DNA of 64,000 nucleotides from SVTX01 sp045538195. GTDB lineage: Bacteria > Bacillota > Clostridia > Oscillospirales > CAG-272. The stretch covers positions 1 through 64,000 of the forward strand of contig JAZSRA010000138.1 of NCBI GenBank assembly GCA_045538195.1, read 5' to 3'. The notes beneath the pieces were generated by a model. That model saw nothing but the letters and a program-made list of their open reading frames with translations, was not told the DNA's origin and did no database searches. Below, piece after piece: positions 35,496 through 44,115 of this stretch (positions within the stretch are counted from its first letter, which is position 1; the number at the start of each line of letters is the position of its first letter). The translations under genes and the position numbers were made by a program.

Positions 35496-35505
35496 GTGTA
35501 CGACA

Positions 35506-36984
35506 TTAAAGAATGATACAGATAAGTCCTCCGCTTCCCTCGTTGATGATTCTCTCAAGGGTCTCGGAAAGCTTGACGCGTGATGCCTCGGGCATGTGTT
35601 CAAGCTTGGAGTGAAGTCCTTCGTTCATAAGCTCGTAAAGGCTCTTTCCGAACATATTTGAACTCCAGATCTTTTGGGGATCTTCCTCAAACTCGTTAAG
35701 CATATATTTGACGAGATCCTCGGATTGCTGTTCCGTGCCAACGATGGGGTTGATTTCCGTCTCAATATTTGCTCTTATCATGTGAATAGATTGTGCAGAC
35801 GCGCGAAGTCGTACGCCATAACCGCCCGGTTGCTTTACGATCTCGGGGTCGGCAAGCCGAAGCTCACCAACGTCGGGCATAACTATACCGTAGCCATTCT
35901 CCTCTGCCTCGTCAAGCGCCTCCTTGACCTTGTCGTATCTTACCTTCATTTCGGCAAGATCCTTCAAGAGGGATATAAGCTCCTCCTCTCCGCCGATCTC
36001 AAATCCGGTAAGCTCGCTTATTACATTATAATATAAGCCGTCCTGCATCGTCGCTGAGATACGCGCCTTACCCGTACCCAGATCTATTTCATCAATAGTT
36101 GCGCTCTTTATATATTCATTATCGGCAAGAGTTGAAAAGGCATCCTTGATGTCTCCCGCCTTGCGAACCTTGTCGGCGCACCCTTTTATATCTGTCAGTA
36201 TAGAGCTTTTTATCTTGTGTCCGTCCTCCAATGCCGTGGTCCATTCGGGCAGACAGACTCTGATCTCGGTAACGGGAAATTCGTGAAGCACAAGTTCAAG
36301 GATATGTCGTATGTCCTCCGCGTCAAGGTCAATACAAGAAACGAGTGCCACAGGCACCTCATATTTTGCTTCAAGCTCGTAAGCCAAGGATATTGCAGCA
36401 TCGCTTTCGGGATGAGCCGAATTGAGTATCATCGCAAATGGTTTGCCCAGTTCTTTAAGCTCACCAACGATCCTCTCCTCTGCCTCAACGTAGCTGGGGC
36501 GCGAAATATCTCCGATAGTTCCGTCGGTCGTTATAAGCATGCCGATAGTCGAATGCTCGCTGATAACCTTATGAGTTCCCATCTCTGCCGCCTCGACAAA
36601 TGGCATAGGATCATCTCTCCAAGGTGTCCTCACCATTCTCGGATGACCGTCTTCAATAGTACCGAGCGCCTCGGGAACGATATAACCTACGCAATCCACC
36701 ATTTTGACTTTGAGGTTTGAGCAACCGTCAACACTGATCTGAACCGCCTCATCGGGAATAAACTTCGGCTCGGTGGTCATAACGGTTTTACCTGCCGCGG
36801 ATTGCGGCATCTCGTCTCTCGCCCGCTCTCTCGAATAGCCCTCAGCTATATTGGGAAGCACCAACGCTTCCATAAATCTTTTAATAAAGGTTGATTTACC
36901 TGTTCTGACGGGACCTACGACACCGATATAAATGTCACCGCCCGTTCTTTCGGCAATATCCTTATAAATAGAGTGTTCTGCCAT
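35506..36984 (-). CDS. spoIVA: Stage IV sporulation protein A
   Basis: Mother-cell ATPase that polymerises on the forespore to form the basement layer of the coat. 492 residues, the normal length, with Walker A GPVRTGKSTFIKRFMEALVL, MVDCVGYIVPEALG and the conserved C-terminal end. A sigma-E-like promoter lies at 37028-37056, as expected. It is monocistronic and ends against a shared terminator. With spoVFAB it shows that the organism makes spores. Confidence 0.97.
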   Translation of the reverse strand: MAEHSIYKDIAERTGGDIYIGVVGPVRTGKSTFIKRFMEALVLPNIAEGYSRERARDEMPQSAAGKTVMTTEPKFIPDEAVQISVDGCSNLKVKMVDCVGYIVPEALGTIEDGHPRMVRTPWRDDPMPFVEAAEMGTHKVISEHSTIGMLITTDGTIGDISRPSYVEAEERIVGELKELGKPFAMILNSAHPESDAAISLAYELEAKYEVPVALVSCIDLDAEDIRHILELVLHEFPVTEIRVCLPEWTTALEDGHKIKSSILTDIKGCADKVRKAGDIKDAFSTLADNEYIKSATIDEIDLGTGKARISATMQDGLYYNVISELTGFEIGGEEELISLLKDLAEMKVRYDKVKEALDEAEENGYGIVMPDVGELRLADPEIVKQPGGYGVRLRASAQSIHMIRANIETEINPIVGTEQQSEDLVKYMLNEFEEDPQKIWSSNMFGKSLYELMNEGLHSKLEHMPEASRVKLSETLERIINEGSGGLICIIL

Positions 36985-37027
36985 ACAAAAAATCCTCCCG
37001 CAAATTTAACGATTCTGTTATCGCTAA

Positions 37028-37056
37028 ATTATATGGGAGGACTATTTGTTTTATGA
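37028..37056 (-). promoter_or_regulatory. SigE-type promoter of spoIVA
   Basis: On the minus strand TCATAAA (37056-37050), 14 bases, CATATAAT (37035-37028). This fits the sigma-E pattern (-35 like KMATATT, -10 CATACAAT, spacing 13-15), and spoIVA is a known sigma-E gene in Bacillus. Confidence 0.6.
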
Positions 37057-37086
37057 CAGTTTGTTTACTAATTTCAAGGACAAGCG

Positions 37087-39348
37087 TCAGCTTTCCATCT
37101 TGGACATCTCTCTCTGCGCCATAACGAGACCGTAATAGATGCCTTTTTTCTCTACCAGCTCGTCGTGTGTACCAACCTCGGCGATACGACCTTTATCAAG
37201 TACGACAAGTCTCGTGGCGTTTCGCAGAGTTGACAAACGATGAGCGATAGCTATGGTGGTTCTGTTCTTTGAGAGATTCTGCAAAGCGTCCTGTATCTGC
37301 TTTTCGGTCTCGGTATCGAGAGATGCGGTCGCCTCGTCGAGAATAAGTATTCTGGGGTCGTGCAAAAGCGCTCTTGCTATGGCAACTCTCTGTCGCTCAC
37401 CGCCCGAAAGGCTATGTCCCTTCTCCCCGACCTTGGTATCATATCCGTCGGGAAGCTTTATGATAAATTCGTGACATCCGGCAAGCTTGGATACCGCGAT
37501 TATCTCCTCTCTTGTGGCGTCGGGCTTGGCATATGCTATATTCTGATATATCGTTCCCGAAAACAAGAAGGTCTCTTGAAGCACAACACCCATCTGAGAG
37601 CGCAGAGCCTCTTGGGAAATATCTCTTATATCCACACCGTCGATGCAGATGTTTCCGTCCTCGACGTCGTACATTCTCATTATAAGGTTGATAAGCGTGG
37701 ATTTTCCTACACCTGATCTGCCTACAAGCCCGATAAATTCACCCGATTTGATATGAAGATCGATATTAGTCAACACCTCAGCACCGTTGTCGTATCCAAA
37801 GGAAATATGATTTATATCAATATCTCCTTTAATCGAGGGGGATGCGGCATCGGTCTTATCGGTTATCTCCTCACTCTCGTCGATTATCTCAAACACCTTG
37901 TTAGTAGAGGTTATGAAATCGATTATTCGTCTTGGCATATGGGAAAACATACGGAGAGGACCGTATATCATGCTTGCGTACAGAGAGTATTTCGACATAT
38001 CGCCTATACTCATCTCGTTTCCGAGAATAGCGTTTCCTACGTACATCAGAATTATAAATTCACCAAAGCACATAAAGAACTGCATGAAAGGCATCAAGGA
38101 ATACCAAAGAGTATCCGACTCGATCTGCAAGTCTCTCTCCTCTGCCGCCGCTTTTTCGTATCGCAAGGTCTCCTTATGCTCCATCCCGAAGGATTTTACG
38201 ACCCTTATTCCCGAAAAAATATCGTGAAGCACGGAATTGGCTTTTGATCCCGCCTGCCAGCATTTTCTGAAAAGCTTATGTATCTTTTTCCAGACAAAGC
38301 TGAATCCAAATATGACGAGTGGCACGGGAATGAGAATAAGAATCAGCAATACTCCAAGATCATTTGCAATAAAAACAATGGAGATAGCGACAAACAAAAG
38401 GACCTGCTCAACTATTGATGGAAAAGCGTGCACCAAAAAATTCTGTATTTGTGACACGTCGTGAGACACGCGGCGCATCAGCTCTCCTGCGGTTCTCTTG
38501 GATATTCTGGCAATAGAAAGTCTCTGTATCTTCTCAAAAAGCATGTTACGAAGATCGACTATAACGCTATTACTTGCTTGTATAAGCGCGTGACTTCTTA
38601 ATACGCCCAGAGCGCGCAAAACAATCTGCGAAAGCAACATAAGTAATACCACAAGGACATACTCGATAGCCTTTGCGTTTCTTGCGTCTATGTAATTATC
38701 CACCAAAATCTTGTTGATCTCTGGAATGACAAGATTAAGTCCGCTGATCACCACGAACAAGAACACGGAAATAGCTATAAACCATTTATAAGGCTTGATT
38801 ATTCCCCAAAGCCGTTTTAAGGTGGTCATTTTACTTACGCAACGAGGACATTTTTCAGATCCTCTCGGCAAAGGCCTGCCGCATTTCGGACATTTTCCTC
38901 TCGTCTCTGACTGATCAAAAGCACCACTCTTACCACGAGCTTTCATCTTGTCGTAATATTCCATTCCTCGCTCGGCAATACGGTTGAGTGTCTTAACGCT
39001 CTCTATCATTCGCTTGGCGCACGACATACTTCCCAAGCACAAAAGATGTGTCGAGTTATCCTCTTTTAAAGTATAAGACGCAAACACGGTTCCAACACCG
39101 TTGTCGGTTCTTATCGACTCAATGTCCGAGATGTTTATTTTAGCGATGACCGTGCCGTCCATTATAACGCTTACCGATTCTCTGTTCGAAAGAACTATAC
39201 CGTCAACCTTTTTTCCCGGAAGCTCGGGATGAAGATCAAACGCGAACAGCGCAACAATATTCTCTTTTTGTAAATTTGGGCATATCTTTCTTGCCTTTTC
39301 AAGCAACGACACACCAGCTTTACGCTTCTTACGTCGCAATCCTAACAC
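37087..39348 (-). CDS. ABC exporter (fused TMD-NBD) with N-terminal zinc ribbon
   Basis: 753 residues. An N-terminal ~130-residue region looks like a small beta-rich (PH-like) domain, then comes a zinc ribbon CPKCGRPLPRGSEKCPRC (~155-172), six membrane segments (~190-470) and an ATPase domain with GRSGVGKST, LSGGERQRVAIARALL and ILILDEATASLD. The start is a GTG with GGCGGTG upstream. It is the last gene of the operon with DUF1854 and a second ABC protein of the same plan, so the two probably form a heterodimeric exporter. Both have a Glu after Walker B Asp, so neither ATP site is obviously dead. Substrate unknown. Confidence 0.88.
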   Translation of the reverse strand: MLGLRRKKRKAGVSLLEKARKICPNLQKENIVALFAFDLHPELPGKKVDGIVLSNRESVSVIMDGTVIAKINISDIESIRTDNGVGTVFASYTLKEDNSTHLLCLGSMSCAKRMIESVKTLNRIAERGMEYYDKMKARGKSGAFDQSETRGKCPKCGRPLPRGSEKCPRCVSKMTTLKRLWGIIKPYKWFIAISVFLFVVISGLNLVIPEINKILVDNYIDARNAKAIEYVLVVLLMLLSQIVLRALGVLRSHALIQASNSVIVDLRNMLFEKIQRLSIARISKRTAGELMRRVSHDVSQIQNFLVHAFPSIVEQVLLFVAISIVFIANDLGVLLILILIPVPLVIFGFSFVWKKIHKLFRKCWQAGSKANSVLHDIFSGIRVVKSFGMEHKETLRYEKAAAEERDLQIESDTLWYSLMPFMQFFMCFGEFIILMYVGNAILGNEMSIGDMSKYSLYASMIYGPLRMFSHMPRRIIDFITSTNKVFEIIDESEEITDKTDAASPSIKGDIDINHISFGYDNGAEVLTNIDLHIKSGEFIGLVGRSGVGKSTLINLIMRMYDVEDGNICIDGVDIRDISQEALRSQMGVVLQETFLFSGTIYQNIAYAKPDATREEIIAVSKLAGCHEFIIKLPDGYDTKVGEKGHSLSGGERQRVAIARALLHDPRILILDEATASLDTETEKQIQDALQNLSKNRTTIAIAHRLSTLRNATRLVVLDKGRIAEVGTHDELVEKKGIYYGLVMAQREMSKMES

Positions 39349-39383
39349 GTCATCACCGCCTTTCTACAATAAATTTTTTTAAA

Positions 39384-39926
39384 TTATAAGTACAGTTCTA
39401 TCTTCCGATAGCTTTTTCTGTCAAGCTCCAAGATGCTTTTTATTGTGTATCTGTTACCGTCAACGTCCACGAGGACAATACTGTCCTCCCCCGTATGTAT
39501 TATGTTTCTGAAAGTATCCTGCATAGTAAAATCAAGTTTTTTTCCGCTGTCGTCGGTTACCTTCCAATAGGAAAAGCCGTATCTTTCCTTCAAGGAATTG
39601 ATAGATACTATTACGGGAGAATAATACTTTCTCTCGATTTCAGTCACAAGCAAAGGTTTACCGCTCTCGTCAAAATCATCTACATTATATATAAGACCGA
39701 TCTCGCGGTTGTCATCGCCTACGACCGATATATACTCCCAGAGCAATTCGTGAGGAAATGCTCTGTGCAGAAACACTCTGTCGTACGACTTTTCTTCTTC
39801 GCCCAGGGTAAGGGTCAACGTCAAAAAGCCGTTCTTCATTTCAAACCTTGAATTCGAGCCGTCAAGCCTCAATATTCTAGCGGCATCCTCAAGCATTATT
39901 TCATTTTTGTTTTCAATCTGTTCCAT
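39384..39926 (-). CDS. DUF1854 family protein
   Basis: 180 residues. The block FLTLTLTLGEEEKSYDRVFL, AFPHELLWEYISV and DNREIGLIYNVDDF fit DUF1854, a cytosolic all-beta family of unknown function usually found between or beside two ABC transporters. From memory, database names link this trio to cyanophycin metabolism, but no cyanophycin gene is seen here. It is 20 bases after the upstream ABC gene and 35 before the next, so all three are one operon. Confidence 0.85.
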   Translation of the reverse strand: MEQIENKNEIMLEDAARILRLDGSNSRFEMKNGFLTLTLTLGEEEKSYDRVFLHRAFPHELLWEYISVVGDDNREIGLIYNVDDFDESGKPLLVTEIERKYYSPVIVSINSLKERYGFSYWKVTDDSGKKLDFTMQDTFRNIIHTGEDSIVLVDVDGNRYTIKSILELDRKSYRKIELYL

Positions 39927-39945
39927 TTGTTCACCGCTTCCTTTG

Positions 39946-42240
39946 TCACTCGGTTATTCCCGCATTTTTAAGCGCCTCAAGCTGAAGTGTGTAAAGCTTG
40001 TTATAAACTCCGTCCTTAATATCAAGAAGCTCCTTATGAGTTCCACGCTCCGCTACCTTTCCGTGCTCTATAACTATAAGCTCGTCCGCATCGCGGAGAG
40101 TGGACAGTCTGTGAGCTATCATAATAGTAGTCTTATCACGAGTGAGAGTGGTTATCGCGTTCTGTATCATCTTTTCGGTCTCGGTGTCCATAGCCGCCGT
40201 CGCCTCGTCGAGAATAAGTATCTTCGGGTCACGAAGGATGGCCCGGGCTATGGAGAGCCTTTGCTTCTCTCCTCCCGAAAGTCCCTTATAACCAAATCCG
40301 ATCATGGTGTTATAGGCATCGGGCATCTTTATAATAAAATCGTGGGCGCCCGCAAGCTTTGCCGCTCGCACGACCTCCTCGTAGCTCGCGTCGGGTCTTG
40401 CGTATCTGATGTTATCAAGAATAGAGCCAATAAAGAAATAGGTCTCTTGCGATACGATCGCAATATTTTCGTAAAGCGTCTTGAAAGAAAGATCCTTTGC
40501 GTTTACTCCGTCTATCAGTATTTCGCCCTCGTCGGGATCATAAAGACGCATTATAAGATTTACAATAGTGCTTTTTCCCGCGCCCGTATGTCCGACTATA
40601 CCGAGAGTTTTTCCTGCCGCCACGTCAAAACTAACGTTGTCAATGACCTTACGGTTTTTGGTATACGAGAAATCAACGCTCTTGAATTCCACTTTGCCCT
40701 CAACATTATCAAGGGTGACGGCATTTTCCTTTTCGGTTATATCAGGCTCGGTGTCATATATTTCAAAAAGTCTTTGAAGCGCGTTGGTGCTTGACGCTGA
40801 CCAATCGATCATATCCGCAAAGAAATACATGGGACTGTAAATCATATTGACGTACGCCACAAATTTGATAAGCTTTCCGTAGGTGAAATCGTTATATCCC
40901 GTAATTACCATCCAGCCGCCAACACCAAGGGCTATGATATTACCAAGATACAGAATAAGGCCGAGAGAGGGATAAACGTAATTATTGAAAAGTGAGAGCT
41001 TTTTCTGATTTTTTGCCGCTCTTTTGCTTGTTTTATCAAATCTTCTAATCTCTGCCTGCTCCTGCGAAAAAGCCTTTACCACTCGCATTCCTCCAAGGAC
41101 GTCGGAAAGCTGAGAATTGAGCGCGCGAGCGCCCGAATAATTCTTTGCGTGAAGCTTCATCTCCATACGGTAGCTTCTTAAAATGATCAAGAAGAATATC
41201 GGAACGGTCGCCAGAGACAGTGCCGCCAAAAGCGGATTTTCCACGAAAAGAAGCACGCAGACCACTACTACCTGTACCACGTTGATCAAAAAGTAGGGTA
41301 CTCCGTCGCAGAAGAAATAGTAGATAGTATTGGAGTCGTTGTTGACCTGCGTCATAAGTCCGCCGGTCTGTCTGCCACCGAAAAACGCCATAGAAAGCTT
41401 TTCAATAGACGTAAAGACCGTCATTTTAAGGTCAAAAACTATTTTTGCGGCTATTCTTGCGGAAAGTACTCCGTTTGCGGTGGAAAACAGATGTGAAAGC
41501 AATCTTGTCGCTATCACAAGTCCTACCGCTAACAATATTTCCTTATAGAACGCTCCGTCCTCTGAAAGCACCTGATCGTAAAAGAATTCGTTTGAAAGAT
41601 ACGGAACGAGAATGCTTGTCGCGGTCAAAAGTATAAGCGACAAAAGCATTAAAAATATGTATTTTTTATATTTTACAAGAAACATTCCAAAGCGACGGTA
41701 AAGCTTTCCCTTTTCCATGCACCTGGGACATACTTTTCTGTTTTTGTCGGGATAGCGCATACCGCATTTTGGGCAGCAGCATTCTTTGGGATCATCTTCC
41801 TTGTCGATCTCAAAATCAACCGACGTGATCTCGCCCTTTTTCATTCTTTCAAAATACTTAACGAAAAGAAGAACCGAGCTTCGGCAGGTATTGGTCAGGG
41901 CGGTAATAAAGATATATTCGCCATCAGAGGTCTTTGCGGTAAGTCTTGCGCTGGAAAGCATCTCCTCACATTTGAGCTTGTCTATTTTGGAGATGTCGTA
42001 TTCACGGAAGGATGTTTCCCGCCAGATCTTCTCGGCTCTCTTTTTTCTTTCGGGGGAATCAAGCGAAACGGTTCCGCTTATAACGTACAGCTTCTCTATG
42101 GTAGCTAATATATAGGTATCACAAAAGACGTGATCGGAGTTCATGTCGCAATAAGCCGCAAGCATGATCTTTTCGCAATCAACACCCTCCTCACTCAAGG
42201 AGCTATATATATATTTAGGTATCCTATCGATCGCAAGCAC
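39946..42240 (-). CDS. ABC exporter (fused TMD-NBD) with N-terminal zinc ribbon, operon leader
   Basis: 764 residues with the same plan as the transporter at 37.1 kb: N-terminal ~145-residue PH-like region, zinc ribbon CPKCGMRYPDKNRKVCPRC (~170-188), six membrane segments, and an ATPase domain with GHTGAGKSTIV, LSGGEKQRLSIARAIL and ILILDEATAAMD. The start is a GTG with GGGGGTG ahead of it. A -35-like TTTACA at 42307-42302 (minus strand) with AT-rich -10 candidates follows at uncertain spacing. It leads the ABC / DUF1854 / ABC operon. Substrate unknown. Confidence 0.88.
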   Translation of the reverse strand: MLAIDRIPKYIYSSLSEEGVDCEKIMLAAYCDMNSDHVFCDTYILATIEKLYVISGTVSLDSPERKKRAEKIWRETSFREYDISKIDKLKCEEMLSSARLTAKTSDGEYIFITALTNTCRSSVLLFVKYFERMKKGEITSVDFEIDKEDDPKECCCPKCGMRYPDKNRKVCPRCMEKGKLYRRFGMFLVKYKKYIFLMLLSLILLTATSILVPYLSNEFFYDQVLSEDGAFYKEILLAVGLVIATRLLSHLFSTANGVLSARIAAKIVFDLKMTVFTSIEKLSMAFFGGRQTGGLMTQVNNDSNTIYYFFCDGVPYFLINVVQVVVVCVLLFVENPLLAALSLATVPIFFLIILRSYRMEMKLHAKNYSGARALNSQLSDVLGGMRVVKAFSQEQAEIRRFDKTSKRAAKNQKKLSLFNNYVYPSLGLILYLGNIIALGVGGWMVITGYNDFTYGKLIKFVAYVNMIYSPMYFFADMIDWSASSTNALQRLFEIYDTEPDITEKENAVTLDNVEGKVEFKSVDFSYTKNRKVIDNVSFDVAAGKTLGIVGHTGAGKSTIVNLIMRLYDPDEGEILIDGVNAKDLSFKTLYENIAIVSQETYFFIGSILDNIRYARPDASYEEVVRAAKLAGAHDFIIKMPDAYNTMIGFGYKGLSGGEKQRLSIARAILRDPKILILDEATAAMDTETEKMIQNAITTLTRDKTTIMIAHRLSTLRDADELIVIEHGKVAERGTHKELLDIKDGVYNKLYTLQLEALKNAGITE

Positions 42241-42438
42241 AGAAACACCCCCATTCTACTTTTACTTTATATTTCATTATATAATACATAATTGAACATT
42301 TTGTAAATACAGATAAAAAAAACGCCAAATCACGAACTAATTATAATCTTTTTTGTCCTTCGTGTCAATAAACCATTCGTTGAAGAATTGTAAACACATC
42401 AAAAATTCTGTTATTTTTGAACAATTTACATTTTTGTG

Positions 42439-42467
42439 TTGAAATCCGTGTATTAATATGCTAACAT
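42439..42467 (+). promoter_or_regulatory. Candidate promoter of radA
   Basis: TTGAAA (42439-42444), 17-base spacer ending TATGC, TAACAT (42462-42467). The -10 box is weak but has the TG extension. Confidence 0.45.
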
Positions 42468-42501
42468 TAATGTAGAAACTATGCAAAGGATACGTACATA
42501 A

Positions 42502-43893
42502 ATGAAAGGCTTAAAAACCATATTTATTTGCTCGAATTGCAGCTATCATTCTCCAAAATGGATGGGCAAATGCCCTTCCTGCTCAAAATGGAATACCTTC
42601 GTCGAGGACGTAATAAGCACCGCTCCCGAGGAGACGTCGGTTCCTAAGAGAAAAAGTATGCTTGCAAGCAATACGGAAAACCATGCTCTCTCATATAGCG
42701 AGCTTGAAATTCCGGAATACATAAGATCGGGAACGGGACTTTCCGAGCTTGACAGAGTGCTTGGCGGCGGTCTTGTTCACGGTTCGGTAGTGCTTATCTC
42801 CGGAGAGCCCGGCATCGGTAAATCTACCCTTCTGATGCAGATATCCGAGTGCCTCGGTGAGAGCCGCAAGGTGCTTTATATCTCGGGTGAGGAATCGGGC
42901 GGTCAGCTTAAACTCCGAGCAAAAAGACTTGGTGTTTCGGGAAAAAATCTTTTCGTTCTGACCGAGACTAATCTCGACAGTATTTTGAAGGAAGCCGACA
43001 AAATCAAGCCTGACATCATGATAGTCGACTCTATCCAGACTATTTACGACGACGCGATAAAATCCGCTCCCGGAAGCGTAACCCAGGTGCGTGAATCGGC
43101 TCTGACCCTTATAAATCGCGCCAAAACCGAGGGTATATCGATACTTTTGGTTGGTCACGTCAATAAAGAGGGTGGCATCGCGGGTCCCAAGGTGCTTGAA
43201 CACATGGTGGACGCGGTCCTCTGCTTTGAAGGAGAAAAGCTTCAATCATACAGAATAATACGCGCCAACAAGAACCGTTTTGGTTCTACCAACGAGATCG
43301 GCGTTTTCGAAATGAGTGACAAGGGACTCATCGAGATCCCCAATCCCTCGGAAATGCTGCTTTCGGGCAGACCGAAAAATACACCCGGCAACTGTGCGGT
43401 CTGCACTATTGAAGGCACAAGACCTATAATCGCCGAGATACAGGCTCTGGTTTCTCCCACGGTATTCCCCGCTCCAAGACGAACCGCCAACGGTATCGAC
43501 TATAACCGTCTCTGCCTTATCATAGCCGTCCTCGAAAAGCGTCTCGGTTTGAAGTTTTATCAAAACGACGTTTATATGAACGTCATTGGCGGTCTCTATC
43601 TCAGCGAGCCTGCCAGCGATGCGGCAATAGCTCTCGCGCTTATTTCGTCTCTGACCGATAAATCAGTTCCCGACGATCTTATCGCCATTGGCGAGCTCGG
43701 ACTTTCGGGAGAGTGCCGTGCAGTGTCCAATCTTGAACAAAGAGTCAAGGAAGCGGCAAGGCTTGGATTTACCAAAGCCGTAATTCCCGCAAAGAACGTT
43801 GAAAAGCGAAATTTAGACACAAATATCGAGCTTATACCAATTAACAGCATATATGAGGCAATAAAGGTATTGGTGAAGCAGACCGATCTTTGA
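42502..43893 (+). CDS. radA: DNA repair protein RadA
   Basis: RecA-like branch-migration helicase for recombinational repair. 463 residues: zinc finger CSNCSYHSPKWMGKCPSCSK (12-31), Walker A GEPGIGKST (101-109), the RadA-specific KNRFG motif, and a C-terminal Lon-like domain (from ~280) with GGLYLSEPASDAAIALAL. All family features are complete. AAAGGA is 11 bases before the ATG. A hairpin terminator separates it from the TerB operon. Confidence 0.96.
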   Translation: MKGLKTIFICSNCSYHSPKWMGKCPSCSKWNTFVEDVISTAPEETSVPKRKSMLASNTENHALSYSELEIPEYIRSGTGLSELDRVLGGGLVHGSVVLISGEPGIGKSTLLMQISECLGESRKVLYISGEESGGQLKLRAKRLGVSGKNLFVLTETNLDSILKEADKIKPDIMIVDSIQTIYDDAIKSAPGSVTQVRESALTLINRAKTEGISILLVGHVNKEGGIAGPKVLEHMVDAVLCFEGEKLQSYRIIRANKNRFGSTNEIGVFEMSDKGLIEIPNPSEMLLSGRPKNTPGNCAVCTIEGTRPIIAEIQALVSPTVFPAPRRTANGIDYNRLCLIIAVLEKRLGLKFYQNDVYMNVIGGLYLSEPASDAAIALALISSLTDKSVPDDLIAIGELGLSGECRAVSNLEQRVKEAARLGFTKAVIPAKNVEKRNLDTNIELIPINSIYEAIKVLVKQTDL

Positions 43894-43929
43894 TCCTATG
43901 GAAACAGTATAAATATACACAGTAAACAG

Positions 43930-43976
43930 GAAGTGGCTGGCTCAATTTTTGAATTTGAGGCAGCCGCTTCTTATTT
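43930..43976 (+). terminator. Terminator of radA
   Basis: GAAGTGGCTGGCTCAA (43930-43945) pairs with TTGAGGCAGCCGCTTC (43955-43970) with one G-T pair and one mismatch; TTATTT follows. Confidence 0.75.
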
Positions 43977-44050
43977 CTTACGACATGACATTTATAATAC
44001 TAATTTTGCATTAATACAGCAAAATTGCCACAAATTTGTTCTTTCACCTA

Positions 44051-44079
44051 TTTACAAGCAATATTTTTTGTGGTATAAT
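44051..44079 (+). promoter_or_regulatory. Strong SigA-type promoter of the TerB-ATPase-helicase operon
   Basis: TTTACA (44051-44056), 17-base spacer ending TGTGG, TATAAT (44074-44079), 37 bases before the first ATG. Confidence 0.8.
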
Positions 44080-44115
44080 AATATATTACAGAAAACTATG
44101 AAAAGGAGAGAAAAA

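Noticed and set aside
39907..40794. 295-codon plus-strand frame opposite the ABC exporter
   Set aside because: Antisense to the conserved ATPase domain; composition is not protein-like.
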